Position numbers and translations under genes: made by a program
Source of the DNA: Candidatus Poribacteria bacterium
GTDB taxonomy: Bacteria > Abyssobacteria > SURF-5
Reading direction: 5' to 3'
Assembly: GCA_016215705.1 (NCBI GenBank)
Contig: JACRIR010000207.1
Location: 19,886-83,885 of the forward strand
Length of the DNA stretch: 64,000 nt
The notes under the pieces: generated by a model
What the model was told of the DNA's origin: nothing
The model's database searches: none
Seen by the model: the letters and a program-made list of their open reading frames with translations, nothing else
In this document: one piece after another, positions 48,499 to 57,773 of the stretch
How positions within the stretch are numbered: position 1 is the stretch's first letter
Layout: the number at the start of each line of letters is the position of its first letter

Positions 48499-50952
48499 TC
48501 AAAATATCTTCGTTAGCTCCACAAAAAGAAACTTGCTGTCGGTTTCCTCCCCCTCCTCGATGTCGTAGTTGACGGACATCAAAGTATCCCAGTAGAAAGG
48601 GAATTTAGCCTGAGATCTGAAGCTCAGGACTTTCTCTTCATTGGTCCCACCCCGGTAGCCCAAAAAGAACGTCAACTTATCGTTCATTCTCCACACAAGG
48701 TCTAAGAAATAGCTCAGGTTGTCAGTCGTCTCGCCGGCCGATTTGCTTTTTATGAAGTCCGCGTTCGTAAAGAGATCGAGGCGATGACTTATTGCCCACG
48801 CAAAATCCACACTTGCGAGCACAGTCTCCGAACTGGCATCGGGTTGACCGGCAAACGCGCTGTCACTCGTATTATACTCAGCCGAAGTGTTTACTGTCAT
48901 GCTCGCTCTCGGTTTAAGCCTCAGATTGCCGCGAACACGCCGGCTGTTGGTCTCTCCGTCAGACTCGAAGTCCTGTGTCTGACTAGTGCTCAATTGCAGG
49001 TTAAAATCAACGCCGCGGTATATTCTCAGGTCGGTCGCCGCGGCGAAGGTGTCCGTTTCCAGAATCTTTTCGCTGTCCTGCTCGTTCTGCTGGTTCGAAT
49101 AGGTGAAGTTCACGGTGGCCCGGGTGGTGGGAAGCAGATTGAGGCTCAGTGTCGTAAACGTACTGTCCTCGTCCGGTCCCACATTCGAGTCCAGGTTGTC
49201 GAGAGTGTAAGAGGCCGACATATTCACTTTGGGCACGGGCTGAAGACTTGCCGTGTACGTTTGAGTGAGTTCGTCACGGTCGGTTTCAACATCCCCTGTC
49301 TCTGTGCTGAAAAGCTGCAATCTGTAGAGAGAAGAAAGCGATACCCAGCGATAAGGCTGGAACCGGAGTTGGGCGTTGACGTCATGGTTCAGAGTTGAGA
49401 CAAGGCCCTGTCCGGTGTCCTTGTCCTCTTCATCCGACTTGAAAACTTCGTAGTCTATCGACCCGAAGATTCCCTGGAATAACTCACGGGCATAGAGCAC
49501 GCTGAAAGAATCCGACACAAGACGCGTGCTCCGGCTCCGTTCTTCAGCATTTACGGCCCCAACCTCAAACAAAAAAACACCGTTGTTGGTCAAGACTTGC
49601 AGCCTGCTGTTGCCGGTGTCGGCCACGACAACATCTCCGCCAGGCGTGACGGCGATTCCTTGCGGAGCATTGAACTGTCCCGGCCCTGCCCCCAGTTCTC
49701 CGAATTCGTCAAGTAACAAACCCGTTGTCGTGAAAACCTGAACCCTGCTGTTGCCCCTGTCCGTCACATACACCCGGTTCGCGAAATCCACCGCCACATC
49801 AGTTGGATTCTGGAACTGACCGGGCGCCGACCCGAATGTGCCCCATTCGGTCACAAACGCGCCCGTCGTAGTGAATACCTGGATGCGATGATCGAGCGTG
49901 TCCGCCACGAACACCAGGGTCCCATTCGATGTTATACCCGAAGGCGACGAAAAATTGCCCGGACCGGCTCCGGTTGTGCCGAAAGAGAACAAGAACACAC
50001 CATCGGCCGTGAATTTCTGAACGCGGTCGTTCCCCTGGTCGGTCACATACACGCCGGTGCTGTCCACGGCGACTCCATACGGGGTATCAAATTCGCCTGG
50101 CCCGATTCCGAATGTGCCCCATTCTGATATGAATCTCCCCGTCAGGTCAAACCGCTGAACGCGGTTGTTTCCGGAATCGACAACGTAGATGAAGCTCGGG
50201 CTTACGTCTATTCCCAGAGGGTTTATGAACAATCCCTCGCCGGAGCCAAAGCCGCCAAATTCACCCAGAAACACGCCTGACGGACTGAACCTGAATACCA
50301 GGTTTGCAGCGGAGTCGGTCACGTAGATGATTCCCGCCTGGTCAACTGCAGCACCCGAGACTCCTTGCAGGTTTATCGTGGCGAGTGTCGTCAGCTCATT
50401 GTCGAACTCATTCTCCCGATGCGAATATCTCAACGAGAGCGGACCCTTCTGGTAAGTCGACCGCAAGCCCCAGTCGGTTTCCACAAAGTCGGTCTGCGGC
50501 TGAGGCAGGTCATCCTTGGATTCCGTTCTCGAGAAATCCAGCGTCAGGTCCGGATATTCTGGATCAGGCTTGAAGGTGAACGTAGTGAAGAGAGTGTCGG
50601 TCGTCTGGGTGAATCCGCCCGGCTCATCGTTTATCTGCTCGAACTCGCGGTATTCAAGAAGCCACCGGTATTCCGGCCCGGACAGGTTGAAACCGAATAA
50701 GGGCCTGATCTCCTCGGCGTCGGGATTCTTCTGTTCCTGCTGTGAGTACTGGAAGTAAAGGTCGAGCAGATCCACATTGCTTAAAGCCGTATTCCAGTCA
50801 AGCCGGAGCCTTTGTTCCGAGGCCGAGAAGGTCTCCCCATCCTGTTCCTGTTTACGGTAGTTAACAGTTGCCGACCCGGTCAATTCGCCAGCTCCCGCCG
50901 CCATTGGCCACATCAACAACACGGCAATGAGGAAAAGCCGACTCTTTTTCAT
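48499..50952 (-). CDS. Outer-membrane beta-barrel-like protein with inserted ~6-blade NHL propeller
   Basis: Signal peptide; amphipathic strand-rich N- and C-regions; C-terminal ...DSKFLFVELTKIF (terminal Phe); NHL repeats roughly aa 200-476 of the 827-aa ORF. Confidence 0.82.
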   Translation of the reverse strand: MKKSRLFLIAVLLMWPMAAGAGELTGSATVNYRKQEQDGETFSASEQRLRLDWNTALSNVDLLDLYFQYSQQEQKNPDAEEIRPLFGFNLSGPEYRWLLEYREFEQINDEPGGFTQTTDTLFTTFTFKPDPEYPDLTLDFSRTESKDDLPQPQTDFVETDWGLRSTYQKGPLSLRYSHRENEFDNELTTLATINLQGVSGAAVDQAGIIYVTDSAANLVFRFSPSGVFLGEFGGFGSGEGLFINPLGIDVSPSFIYVVDSGNNRVQRFDLTGRFISEWGTFGIGPGEFDTPYGVAVDSTGVYVTDQGNDRVQKFTADGVFLFSFGTTGAGPGNFSSPSGITSNGTLVFVADTLDHRIQVFTTTGAFVTEWGTFGSAPGQFQNPTDVAVDFANRVYVTDRGNSRVQVFTTTGLLLDEFGELGAGPGQFNAPQGIAVTPGGDVVVADTGNSRLQVLTNNGVFLFEVGAVNAEERSRSTRLVSDSFSVLYARELFQGIFGSIDYEVFKSDEEDKDTGQGLVSTLNHDVNAQLRFQPYRWVSLSSLYRLQLFSTETGDVETDRDELTQTYTASLQPVPKVNMSASYTLDNLDSNVGPDEDSTFTTLSLNLLPTTRATVNFTYSNQQNEQDSEKILETDTFAAATDLRIYRGVDFNLQLSTSQTQDFESDGETNSRRVRGNLRLKPRASMTVNTSAEYNTSDSAFAGQPDASSETVLASVDFAWAISHRLDLFTNADFIKSKSAGETTDNLSYFLDLVWRMNDKLTFFLGYRGGTNEEKVLSFRSQAKFPFYWDTLMSVNYDIEEGEETDSKFLFVELTKIF

Positions 50953-51015
50953 GCATGAGGTAGCGATTCTGTGTAGTCGCACATTCGATTTCTGGTTGAC
51001 TGGCGCTTCTTGTTG

Positions 51016-51060
51016 ATCTTATTCGGGGACACCATGCCGCATGGTGTCCCCGAATAAGAT
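51016..51060. repeat. P1 palindrome
   Basis: atcttattcggggacaccatgccgcatggtgtccccgaataagat. Confidence 0.9.
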
Positions 51061-51077
51061 CGGCTTTCTCGGGACGC

Positions 51078-52553
51078 CTAATGACAAACGACCGTACAGT
51101 CGCCTTCGTCCCAGTTGCCGCTAGGACCCCAGTTCGGGACGTCGCTCTGTTTCAAGAGCACTGTGCCGCCGAGCAATCGAGCCGGATCGCTAGAGGTTAC
51201 TAGCAGCGCCCGTCGATTGATGCCATGCGGGACCTTGCTGTGACAATCCATGCAGCCGATAGGTCTGTTCGCAACCGGATTGTCCTCGTTCGCGTGCAAT
51301 CCGTGGAGATTCTCTCCAAAATTATTCCTCGAAAAGCCCGTGTTACGATTGTCGTTCCTTTGGGCATAAGTGGTAAAGTCATGACACAGGAAGCACAGGT
51401 GACTGCTTGTGTTCTGAGTGCGCTGGCCCGAAGTCACGTCCCATCGAGCTTTCACGAGGAACGGCAACTGGGAGCCATGCGGCCCTTTTGGGTCATTCGC
51501 ATTGCTGCTGCCGTGACAGTCTGTGCAGACCATCTGAAAGTCCCATCGCCAGCCGTTCACGAAAACGCCGATGCCGTTCAAATTCGGAGCCTGGATAACA
51601 TTGTGCGAACTGACATTGTTCGGATTGAACTCGATGGACGGATCCGTTTGCTGGCCGCCCGAAGGCGCAAACGGCGGAAATGAACCATAGGCCCAGTACG
51701 AATGACACTTGAAACAAAGCTGATACTCGAACTGGATGTCGAATATCTGGCCACGCGGCTGAAACGTCGGAAACGTGTCAGGCAGGCTCCCGTAATTGGC
51801 CTCGATGAAGCTCGAGCCTCTCAAAACCCCGCCGGCGCGGTTCGAGCCCTGAGTATGCAAGTCCCTTGTGTGGACGTGAGAGTTGTGGCAGTCAGCGCAC
51901 TCGTTGTGCCGATTCTGACCTGAAAAACTATCCGGGATTATCTCCTCGGATGCGTGGTGGCGTCCCTCCAACTGACTGTTCGTCATCTGGTGCGTATACT
52001 GGTAATTCATCTGAGTGTCGATCTTCTCCTGCGCCGAGCCGGCAACCTTGTGGCAGCCCAGACAAAGCTCCTCCTCACGCTTGAATAGAAGCGTTGGCAT
52101 CAATCCTTTAGAATCGCCCCACCCGTGGGGCGTGTGGCAGTTGACACATTTCCCCTTGGCGTCGGGTTCCATGCGCGCCGGCGGCTCCGGCCCCGGCCAT
52201 CGCATGAGAGAGTCGTCTTCGTGAATTGACTGCTCGTACACCGACGAGCCCCTATAGATGGCGTTCGAGCTCTGACCGAAATGGCATGTGAAACAAAGCT
52301 GATTGTTGTCCGCTGTCCAGAGAGCAAAGTCGGTCGTTGTGCCCCCTGCGCCATGCATCGAATGACAATGGCCGCAATCACCCCGTGGAAGCGCGGAATC
52401 CCGCCTCACGCCACTCGTCGGGTCCCCGTGTCGCGTGGATGAGTACAATCCGCCGCGCGCCCATACGACGTAAGAGCTGCCCAGTATGAGGATGACAACC
52501 GCAATTAGTGCAGCGCTTGCTTTGGCGATTCTTCTCAAGACTCTATTTTCCAT
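51078..52553 (-). CDS. Decaheme c-type cytochrome (9 CxxCH + one C-terminal CxxxCH)
   Basis: CGHCH, CFTCH, CVNCH, CLGCH, CADCH, CFKCH, CTDCH, CFLCH, CMDCH, and terminal CTVVCH*. Confidence 0.9.
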   Translation of the reverse strand: MENRVLRRIAKASAALIAVVILILGSSYVVWARGGLYSSTRHGDPTSGVRRDSALPRGDCGHCHSMHGAGGTTTDFALWTADNNQLCFTCHFGQSSNAIYRGSSVYEQSIHEDDSLMRWPGPEPPARMEPDAKGKCVNCHTPHGWGDSKGLMPTLLFKREEELCLGCHKVAGSAQEKIDTQMNYQYTHQMTNSQLEGRHHASEEIIPDSFSGQNRHNECADCHNSHVHTRDLHTQGSNRAGGVLRGSSFIEANYGSLPDTFPTFQPRGQIFDIQFEYQLCFKCHSYWAYGSFPPFAPSGGQQTDPSIEFNPNNVSSHNVIQAPNLNGIGVFVNGWRWDFQMVCTDCHGSSNANDPKGPHGSQLPFLVKARWDVTSGQRTQNTSSHLCFLCHDFTTYAQRNDNRNTGFSRNNFGENLHGLHANEDNPVANRPIGCMDCHSKVPHGINRRALLVTSSDPARLLGGTVLLKQSDVPNWGPSGNWDEGDCTVVCH

Positions 52554-52801
52554 GGCATCGTTTAGAATCCGTCCGACAACTGCATATTTGGGTCAGACCA
52601 TTGTGGGCGCCAATTCATTCGCACGGCATTCCCTGCTTTTCTCCGCGCTGCTCATGTCATGTCACGCTTGAGCTTATAGGAATAAGCGCATGCATATGTA
52701 GGGGCGCAGCATGCTGCGCCTTCGCAGAAACCGACAAAGCAAACTTGACAGAACACTAATGCGAATGAATTCACGCCTACAAGACTAATGAACGTATTCA
52801 T

Positions 52802-53812
52802 TCACTGGTTGTGACATTGTTGGCATGGGGCCATTGCGTCAGCGATATTCCCGGGAGACTTGAATGGCCACGTCGCTCCGGCCTCGTAAGGGCTCCCGTG
52901 CGCAAAATGACAAGTTTCACAAAAGACTTCGTTGGTCGGAGAGACTAGTCGGGCCGCCTCATAGTTCGGCGCTGACGGCGTCTGGAAACGCACCCTCGGA
53001 ATACCCGGAGCGCCGTCTCCCGTCGCCGGACCAAAGCCCGAGCCGGTCCCGGCAAGCCAATGCTGCTCATCCACGTGGAGGCCGGCGCCGCTCGCAATGC
53101 TTACGTCTGCCGGATGCGCCTGAAAATGCGCGGGCAGCGTGCCCAAAGGGTTCGGAAGCGCCCGGTCATGGCACTCTGCGCACCACTTCGACATATCCGA
53201 GCGATAACTAATGTTCGACAGCCTGTATGCCTGGCCCGGATTCCTCCCGTCAGGACGAACCTGCTCGAATACGGTATCCATCGGCAAAGGAGGATTGCTA
53301 AGGACTACAGGGGTCCCCGCTCCGCTTCCCGGGCGGCTCTTGAGATTCCTGTAGTTCTCGTTCCCATGTGGATCGTGGCAACTTGTGCAACTAAGTATAC
53401 TGGCTGCCATGCCGCTTAACGGAACCTGAGCCGGCAAAAGGCCGAGGTCATGCCCCTTCGCGCTCTGAATCCCGCCGCTGTATTCAAAGAATCCTCCGGC
53501 CGAAAATTCATCGGGCGAATAGGAAGTGGATACCGGCGTCAAGACATCCGGCGCATCCACGTCCGAACCATCGTGACAGTTCAGGCACAGCTTGGTAGAC
53601 GATGACGCAAGAAGAAGTTTTGCAAATGGTCCGCCCGGCTCGGCCCCCACCGGAGGCCTGCCGTGCTGGCTGAAGTGGGTCGTGTGACAGTCCGAGCAAA
53701 CTTGCTGCTCAACGTGGTATTCTCCGCCTGCAACCGGGTCGGAATAGGCCGTCGTTAGGAAAATAGATAAAAGCAGCAGCGATAATCTTCGCAACACAAG
53801 CAAGGCGATCAC
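52802..53812 (-). CDS. Hexaheme c-type cytochrome, divergent OmcS-like layout
   Basis: CSDCH, CLNCH, CTSCH (CHDPHGNENYR), CAECH (MSKWCAECH), CETCH (CHFAHGSPYEAG), CQQCH. Confidence 0.88.
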   Translation of the reverse strand: MIALLVLRRLSLLLLSIFLTTAYSDPVAGGEYHVEQQVCSDCHTTHFSQHGRPPVGAEPGGPFAKLLLASSSTKLCLNCHDGSDVDAPDVLTPVSTSYSPDEFSAGGFFEYSGGIQSAKGHDLGLLPAQVPLSGMAASILSCTSCHDPHGNENYRNLKSRPGSGAGTPVVLSNPPLPMDTVFEQVRPDGRNPGQAYRLSNISYRSDMSKWCAECHDRALPNPLGTLPAHFQAHPADVSIASGAGLHVDEQHWLAGTGSGFGPATGDGAPGIPRVRFQTPSAPNYEAARLVSPTNEVFCETCHFAHGSPYEAGATWPFKSPGNIADAMAPCQQCHNQ

Positions 53813-53910
53813 GCTTTTCCTAAGAAACCGAGTGTTCAGAACCCCTCCTAAGTAGTCAGTTTCCTAAATCCTATTAAGTGGTCAGTTTCTTAAGTCCTAT
53901 GACGTATTTT

Positions 53911-53938
53911 GTAGGGGCGACCCGCCGGGTCGCCCCTG
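53911..53938. repeat. GTAGGGGCG-type palindromic repeat
   Basis: gtaggggcgacccgccgggtcgcccctg. Confidence 0.8.
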
Positions 53939-53982
53939 CGTGAGGTTGCGCCGATACGTCAGCGTATTTGTGAAAATGAGTA

Positions 53983-54936
53983 CTAAGGCTTCCTTGATAT
54001 CTCGAAAGCCTGAAGCCTGGATGCCCCTTTCTCAAGAACATACAGAATCCCTTTTCCGAATGCGATATCTATTGGATAGAAAAGCTCTCCGTCACCCATA
54101 CCCGTAATACCCCATCGAGAGAGGAATTCGCCCCTCGGATCGAAGACCTTGATCTCGTGTCTGAAACTGTCGGCTATCCAGAGATTTCCTTCGGGACCGA
54201 TCGCCACTCCCGTCGGAAAAGAAAACTGATCTTCATTTGAACCGTGTTGTCCGAAGCTCCTCAAGTGGTGGCCGTTGGCATCGAAAACATGCACAGCCAA
54301 TCCTTGAGAGCTTAGTATGTATATATTGCCGACGCCGTCGACCTCGACGTCCTGAACCTTCCACTGAGGCTCGCGTGATCCGGGCGTCTGCTGTATCTGT
54401 CGCGTCATGTAGTCCGAACCAGAAATAATCAGGACCCTTGGTTCGGCCCTGTCTGCCGCATAAATATTGCCTTTGCCGTCAACGATGATCCTTCCCGGCA
54501 GCGGAGAAGTCTCATCGTGTGTTTGAGGGACTATGGGTGGAAGCGGGCTCCCGTTGAAACTAAGCCGCTTGATCTGGCGCGTTCCTATCTCCGTGAGATA
54601 TATTCCCTCATCTTTTCCAAACGCAGCGCCAATGGGACTTTGGATGCCTGCCACCCGCCCAACGCTCTTCACAAGAACCCCGTGCGCGCTGAGAATACAA
54701 AGACGATCATTCCCTGTGTCGGCAATCAGGATATCTCCGGTCTCTCTCGACACAGCCAACCCCTGCGGATCGCGCAAGTTGGCGCCGTCGCTGAGGCGGG
54801 AGACGGAAAAAAGAAAATGCAAATTATCGAACGATTGGACGCTGGTGCTGCAGAGCAGAAGCGAGAAAGTTATGATGAATGCCGTGGCAGATCGCCTTTT
54901 CATGGCTATCCCGTCATTTCCCGTGAAGCTCATCAA
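53983..54936 (-). CDS. Secreted NHL-repeat protein, copy A
   Basis: Repeats such as LRDPQGLAVSRETGDILIADTGNDRLCILSAHG and FSFPTGVAIGPEGNLWIADSFRHEIKVFDPRGEFL. Confidence 0.85.
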   Translation of the reverse strand: MMSFTGNDGIAMKRRSATAFIITFSLLLCSTSVQSFDNLHFLFSVSRLSDGANLRDPQGLAVSRETGDILIADTGNDRLCILSAHGVLVKSVGRVAGIQSPIGAAFGKDEGIYLTEIGTRQIKRLSFNGSPLPPIVPQTHDETSPLPGRIIVDGKGNIYAADRAEPRVLIISGSDYMTRQIQQTPGSREPQWKVQDVEVDGVGNIYILSSQGLAVHVFDANGHHLRSFGQHGSNEDQFSFPTGVAIGPEGNLWIADSFRHEIKVFDPRGEFLSRWGITGMGDGELFYPIDIAFGKGILYVLEKGASRLQAFEISRKP

Positions 54937-55023
54937 GACCGCTTCCCTTTATCAAAACACATATTATCAATATTGCGGGCAAAACGCAATCCTTAATATG
55001 CACGCCGTTCCGGCGCTGACCGG

Positions 55024-55068
55024 CGTTTATTCGGGGACACCATGCGGCATGGTGTCCCCGAATAAACG
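55024..55068. repeat. P1 palindrome
   Basis: gcgtttattcggggacaccatgcggcatggtgtccccgaataaacgc. Confidence 0.9.
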
Positions 55069-55175
55069 CGTGTTCCCCATGGACCAAACGGAGAAGTCGC
55101 GTGGTTATCATCAAGAAAAAGGAGGAGACGCCGCCTTACGGAAGCGTCTCCTCCGCGTTTTGTTACAGTCTCAGA

Positions 55176-56240
55176 TCAATCTTGTATGTGGCACTTGTTG
55201 CACAAGCTTCTCTGAGCAGTCAGATCGAGCGGATTGCCGCCGCTCCACTCCGCGAGATAAGGTTCACCTGCGGGATGGCTTGCAGACAATTCCGTGGCTC
55301 TGAAGTCCCAACGGCCCGCATCCGGATACGGAGACGCATGAGCACGGTGACAGGTCAAGCACATGACTTTGCTCGCTGCTGTCGGACCAGTCGTGCTGGT
55401 CGTCGTGTTCGCTGCGTCCTCGAACGGAACCAGGCCCAGGTATGACGTGGACACGTCGCCTGTCAGTACGCCCGTCGTGACATACGCGTTATAATTGCCC
55501 GCGTGGTCGGAGCCGAGGCCCTGATCCGTCGGGTGCACGATATTGGAAGTCATGCCGGAATGGAAATTAGCATGACAGTTCGCGCACCAGTCGCTCATGC
55601 CGCTGATGTAAGCGGTATGTTGCGCATGCTTTTCCGCGCCCGCATCCGCGATCTTGGTTCTGCGCGAATTGCCCGTTGCTGTTGGAGCAGGTTCCGCGAA
55701 GGCGTAATCGCCCGGATAGTTCGCGGCGGTCTCGCTCTCAATGCCGTACAGCAAGCGGAAATTGACGTTTCCGTGCGGATCGTGACAGGAGTTGCAGCCG
55801 AGCTGATCCGAGATGTACGTTCCACCGGGCGCAGTCGTCAGTACTGTATCCGCCGACAAACCGTTACCGGGAGCATTGAGGTTATGCCCATGTTCGCGAC
55901 CGAATATGGTTACACTCGTTCCACCTCCGCCCACATACGACACGTCCGTTTTCGCCCAATAGAAGTCGCCGCCAGGGCCGAGTGACAAACCGTCGGTCGT
56001 CAACTGGCCATAACTGGCATGGCAGGCCAGGCAGGTATCGCTGGGCGAGCCCTTCTTCAACAGGTAAGCGTTGCCTGTTGGATGATCCGCGTCCACAAGC
56101 ACGCCACCCTGGCTGTTATGCATGGTGTGGCATCCGCCGCAGTACGCGACTCCGGCATCATGGAATGCCATGACCGCTGAGGAATAGCCCGCCACAAAGA
56201 GAACCGCCATCATGACTACGAACAGTCTTTTCATTATTCT
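55176..56240 (-). CDS. Secreted hexaheme c-type cytochrome, OmcS-like (paralog of 14629-15687)
   Basis: MKRLFVVMMAVL..FHDAGVAYCGGCHTMHNSQGG; six CxxCH; GREHGHNLNAPGNGL..TTAPGGTY..LGCNSCHDPHGNVNFR; WCANCH; MCLTCHRAHASPYPDAGRWDF; LCNKCHIQD. Start chosen at the MKRLF Met. Confidence 0.88.
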   Translation of the reverse strand, partial: RIMKRLFVVMMAVLFVAGYSSAVMAFHDAGVAYCGGCHTMHNSQGGVLVDADHPTGNAYLLKKGSPSDTCLACHASYGQLTTDGLSLGPGGDFYWAKTDVSYVGGGGTSVTIFGREHGHNLNAPGNGLSADTVLTTAPGGTYISDQLGCNSCHDPHGNVNFRLLYGIESETAANYPGDYAFAEPAPTATGNSRRTKIADAGAEKHAQHTAYISGMSDWCANCHANFHSGMTSNIVHPTDQGLGSDHAGNYNAYVTTGVLTGDVSTSYLGLVPFEDAANTTTSTTGPTAASKVMCLTCHRAHASPYPDAGRWDFRATELSASHPAGEPYLAEWSGGNPLDLTAQRSLCNKCHIQD

Positions 56241-56296
56241 TTCACCTCCCCCCGTTTTAGAATGACTAGTTTCACATGAATACTTTTCATAGGCGC

Positions 56297-57376
56297 TCAT
56301 CGGTTTTCCTCCTTTAGTTTAAGTACCTGCACCTTGTTGCCGAACATCTGGGAAACATAAATCCGTCCATACCTGTCAATTTCCAAACTGTTCGGATAGT
56401 AGAACCATCCCTTGCTCGGGCCCATTCCGCCGAACTCGGTCAGATAATTACCATCCCGGTCATACACCGCGATGCAATGCCTCTGCTTATCAAGCACAAG
56501 GTAACGCCCGCCCTTGTCCACAACCACGTCCACCGGGAACGCCAGCCTCCCGGGGCCGCCACCTTGTATCCCGAAGTTCATCAGATGCTTTCCCTCATTG
56601 TTGAATACGTAAACCGTACCGAGGGTCGCAACCGGAAGATACACTCTGTTATTTTTGTCCACGCTGAGACTTCCGAAAACAGCCTCCTCACGATCCTTAT
56701 CATTCATCGTCGGCATGATCTTGAATCGATACTGCCCATCAGAATCGAACGAAACGATGCAGCCGTGCTTCTGGTCGGATATATAGAGATTGTCCTGTGA
56801 ATCCAGGGCAATATCCGTCGGCTCGCAAGTGTCGCCTTCCGGCAGACCCTTCAGCTCGAGCCGGGAAAGGCGCTTGCCGCGATAATCGAAAACATCTATG
56901 TTTCTGCCGCCAAACCCGCCCTGAAGCACATAGATGTCACCGCTCTTGGTTACGGCCACGTCCAGCGGAACTCCAAGTTCCCCATTCTCGCCGAATTGGA
57001 AAAGCTCCAAGCCTTCCTTCCCGAATATCCGGATGCAATGATTACCCGTGTCCGCTACGTAAATCTCATTTCGCTCCGGATCAGAGAATATCTCACCCTG
57101 GCTCTGAAAATGTGAATCTTCGGTAAGACCTTCAAGGTCATAGAGATATTCGGCCTTTATGTCCAGAACGGCGTAGGCCGATGAAGTCAATGCCATTAAG
57201 ATGAAAAGAGCGGTTATCGCTGCCAGAGCCATGACAACCATCCCGTAGGAACCAGGGATTGCTTCGGCTGCGCAGGCAAAACCAGCATTCCCGCTTCTCG
57301 CCGTTCGCCAGTCCATCTTTTTTGCCGTTTTCTTCATTGAGAACCTTGCTCCAACTGAATGCTCTTCCAAACTCAT
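56297..57376 (-). CDS. NHL-repeat protein, copy B, with N-terminal TM/signal segment
   Basis: FSDPERNEIYVADTGNHCIRIFGKEGLELFQFGENG; LAFPVDVVVDKGGRYLVLDKQRHCIAVYDRDGNYLTEFGG. Confidence 0.85.
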   Translation of the reverse strand: MSLEEHSVGARFSMKKTAKKMDWRTARSGNAGFACAAEAIPGSYGMVVMALAAITALFILMALTSSAYAVLDIKAEYLYDLEGLTEDSHFQSQGEIFSDPERNEIYVADTGNHCIRIFGKEGLELFQFGENGELGVPLDVAVTKSGDIYVLQGGFGGRNIDVFDYRGKRLSRLELKGLPEGDTCEPTDIALDSQDNLYISDQKHGCIVSFDSDGQYRFKIMPTMNDKDREEAVFGSLSVDKNNRVYLPVATLGTVYVFNNEGKHLMNFGIQGGGPGRLAFPVDVVVDKGGRYLVLDKQRHCIAVYDRDGNYLTEFGGMGPSKGWFYYPNSLEIDRYGRIYVSQMFGNKVQVLKLKEENR

Positions 57377-57696
57377 ACGCTAATTCCATAAGGCAAGGCG
57401 CATGCCACGTTTTTCTCCGGAGGAAGGGCGCGGCAAGCATTTTGGGCGGGCGTGACGCTCAGATCGGTTCGTGCAATGGGGAATTATCCCATAATATCTT
57501 TGGCATCAACAGGTTATGATGTAGAAATGGAGGGCTTTCATCTGAGGTGTGAAAGCTGAAAAAAAGTGAGGAGAGGAATGGAGAGGGTAAAAGGTGTCTG
57601 AAAAAGCCACTTATATTTGAGAATGTCGGTCGGTAAAGTGTGAAATCCCCCAAACTACGGGGTCATTTCACCCAAGAACCGCGTCTCCTGGCAGCC

Positions 57697-57769
57697 CCTA
57701 AACCCTAAACCCTAAACCCTAAACCGTGAACCGTGAACTGTGAACCATAAACCATGAACCCTAAACCCC
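57697..57769. repeat. Telomere-like degenerate heptamer array (CCCTAAA / ACCGTGA)
   Basis: cctaaaccctaaaccctaaaccctaaaccgtgaaccgtgaactgtgaaccataaaccatgaaccctaaacccc. Confidence 0.9.
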
Positions 57770-57773
57770 TCAT

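Noticed and set aside
57697-57769. CCCTAAA array as a real telomere or replicon end
   Set aside because: It is internal, degenerate, ~73 nt long and flanked by genes on both sides.
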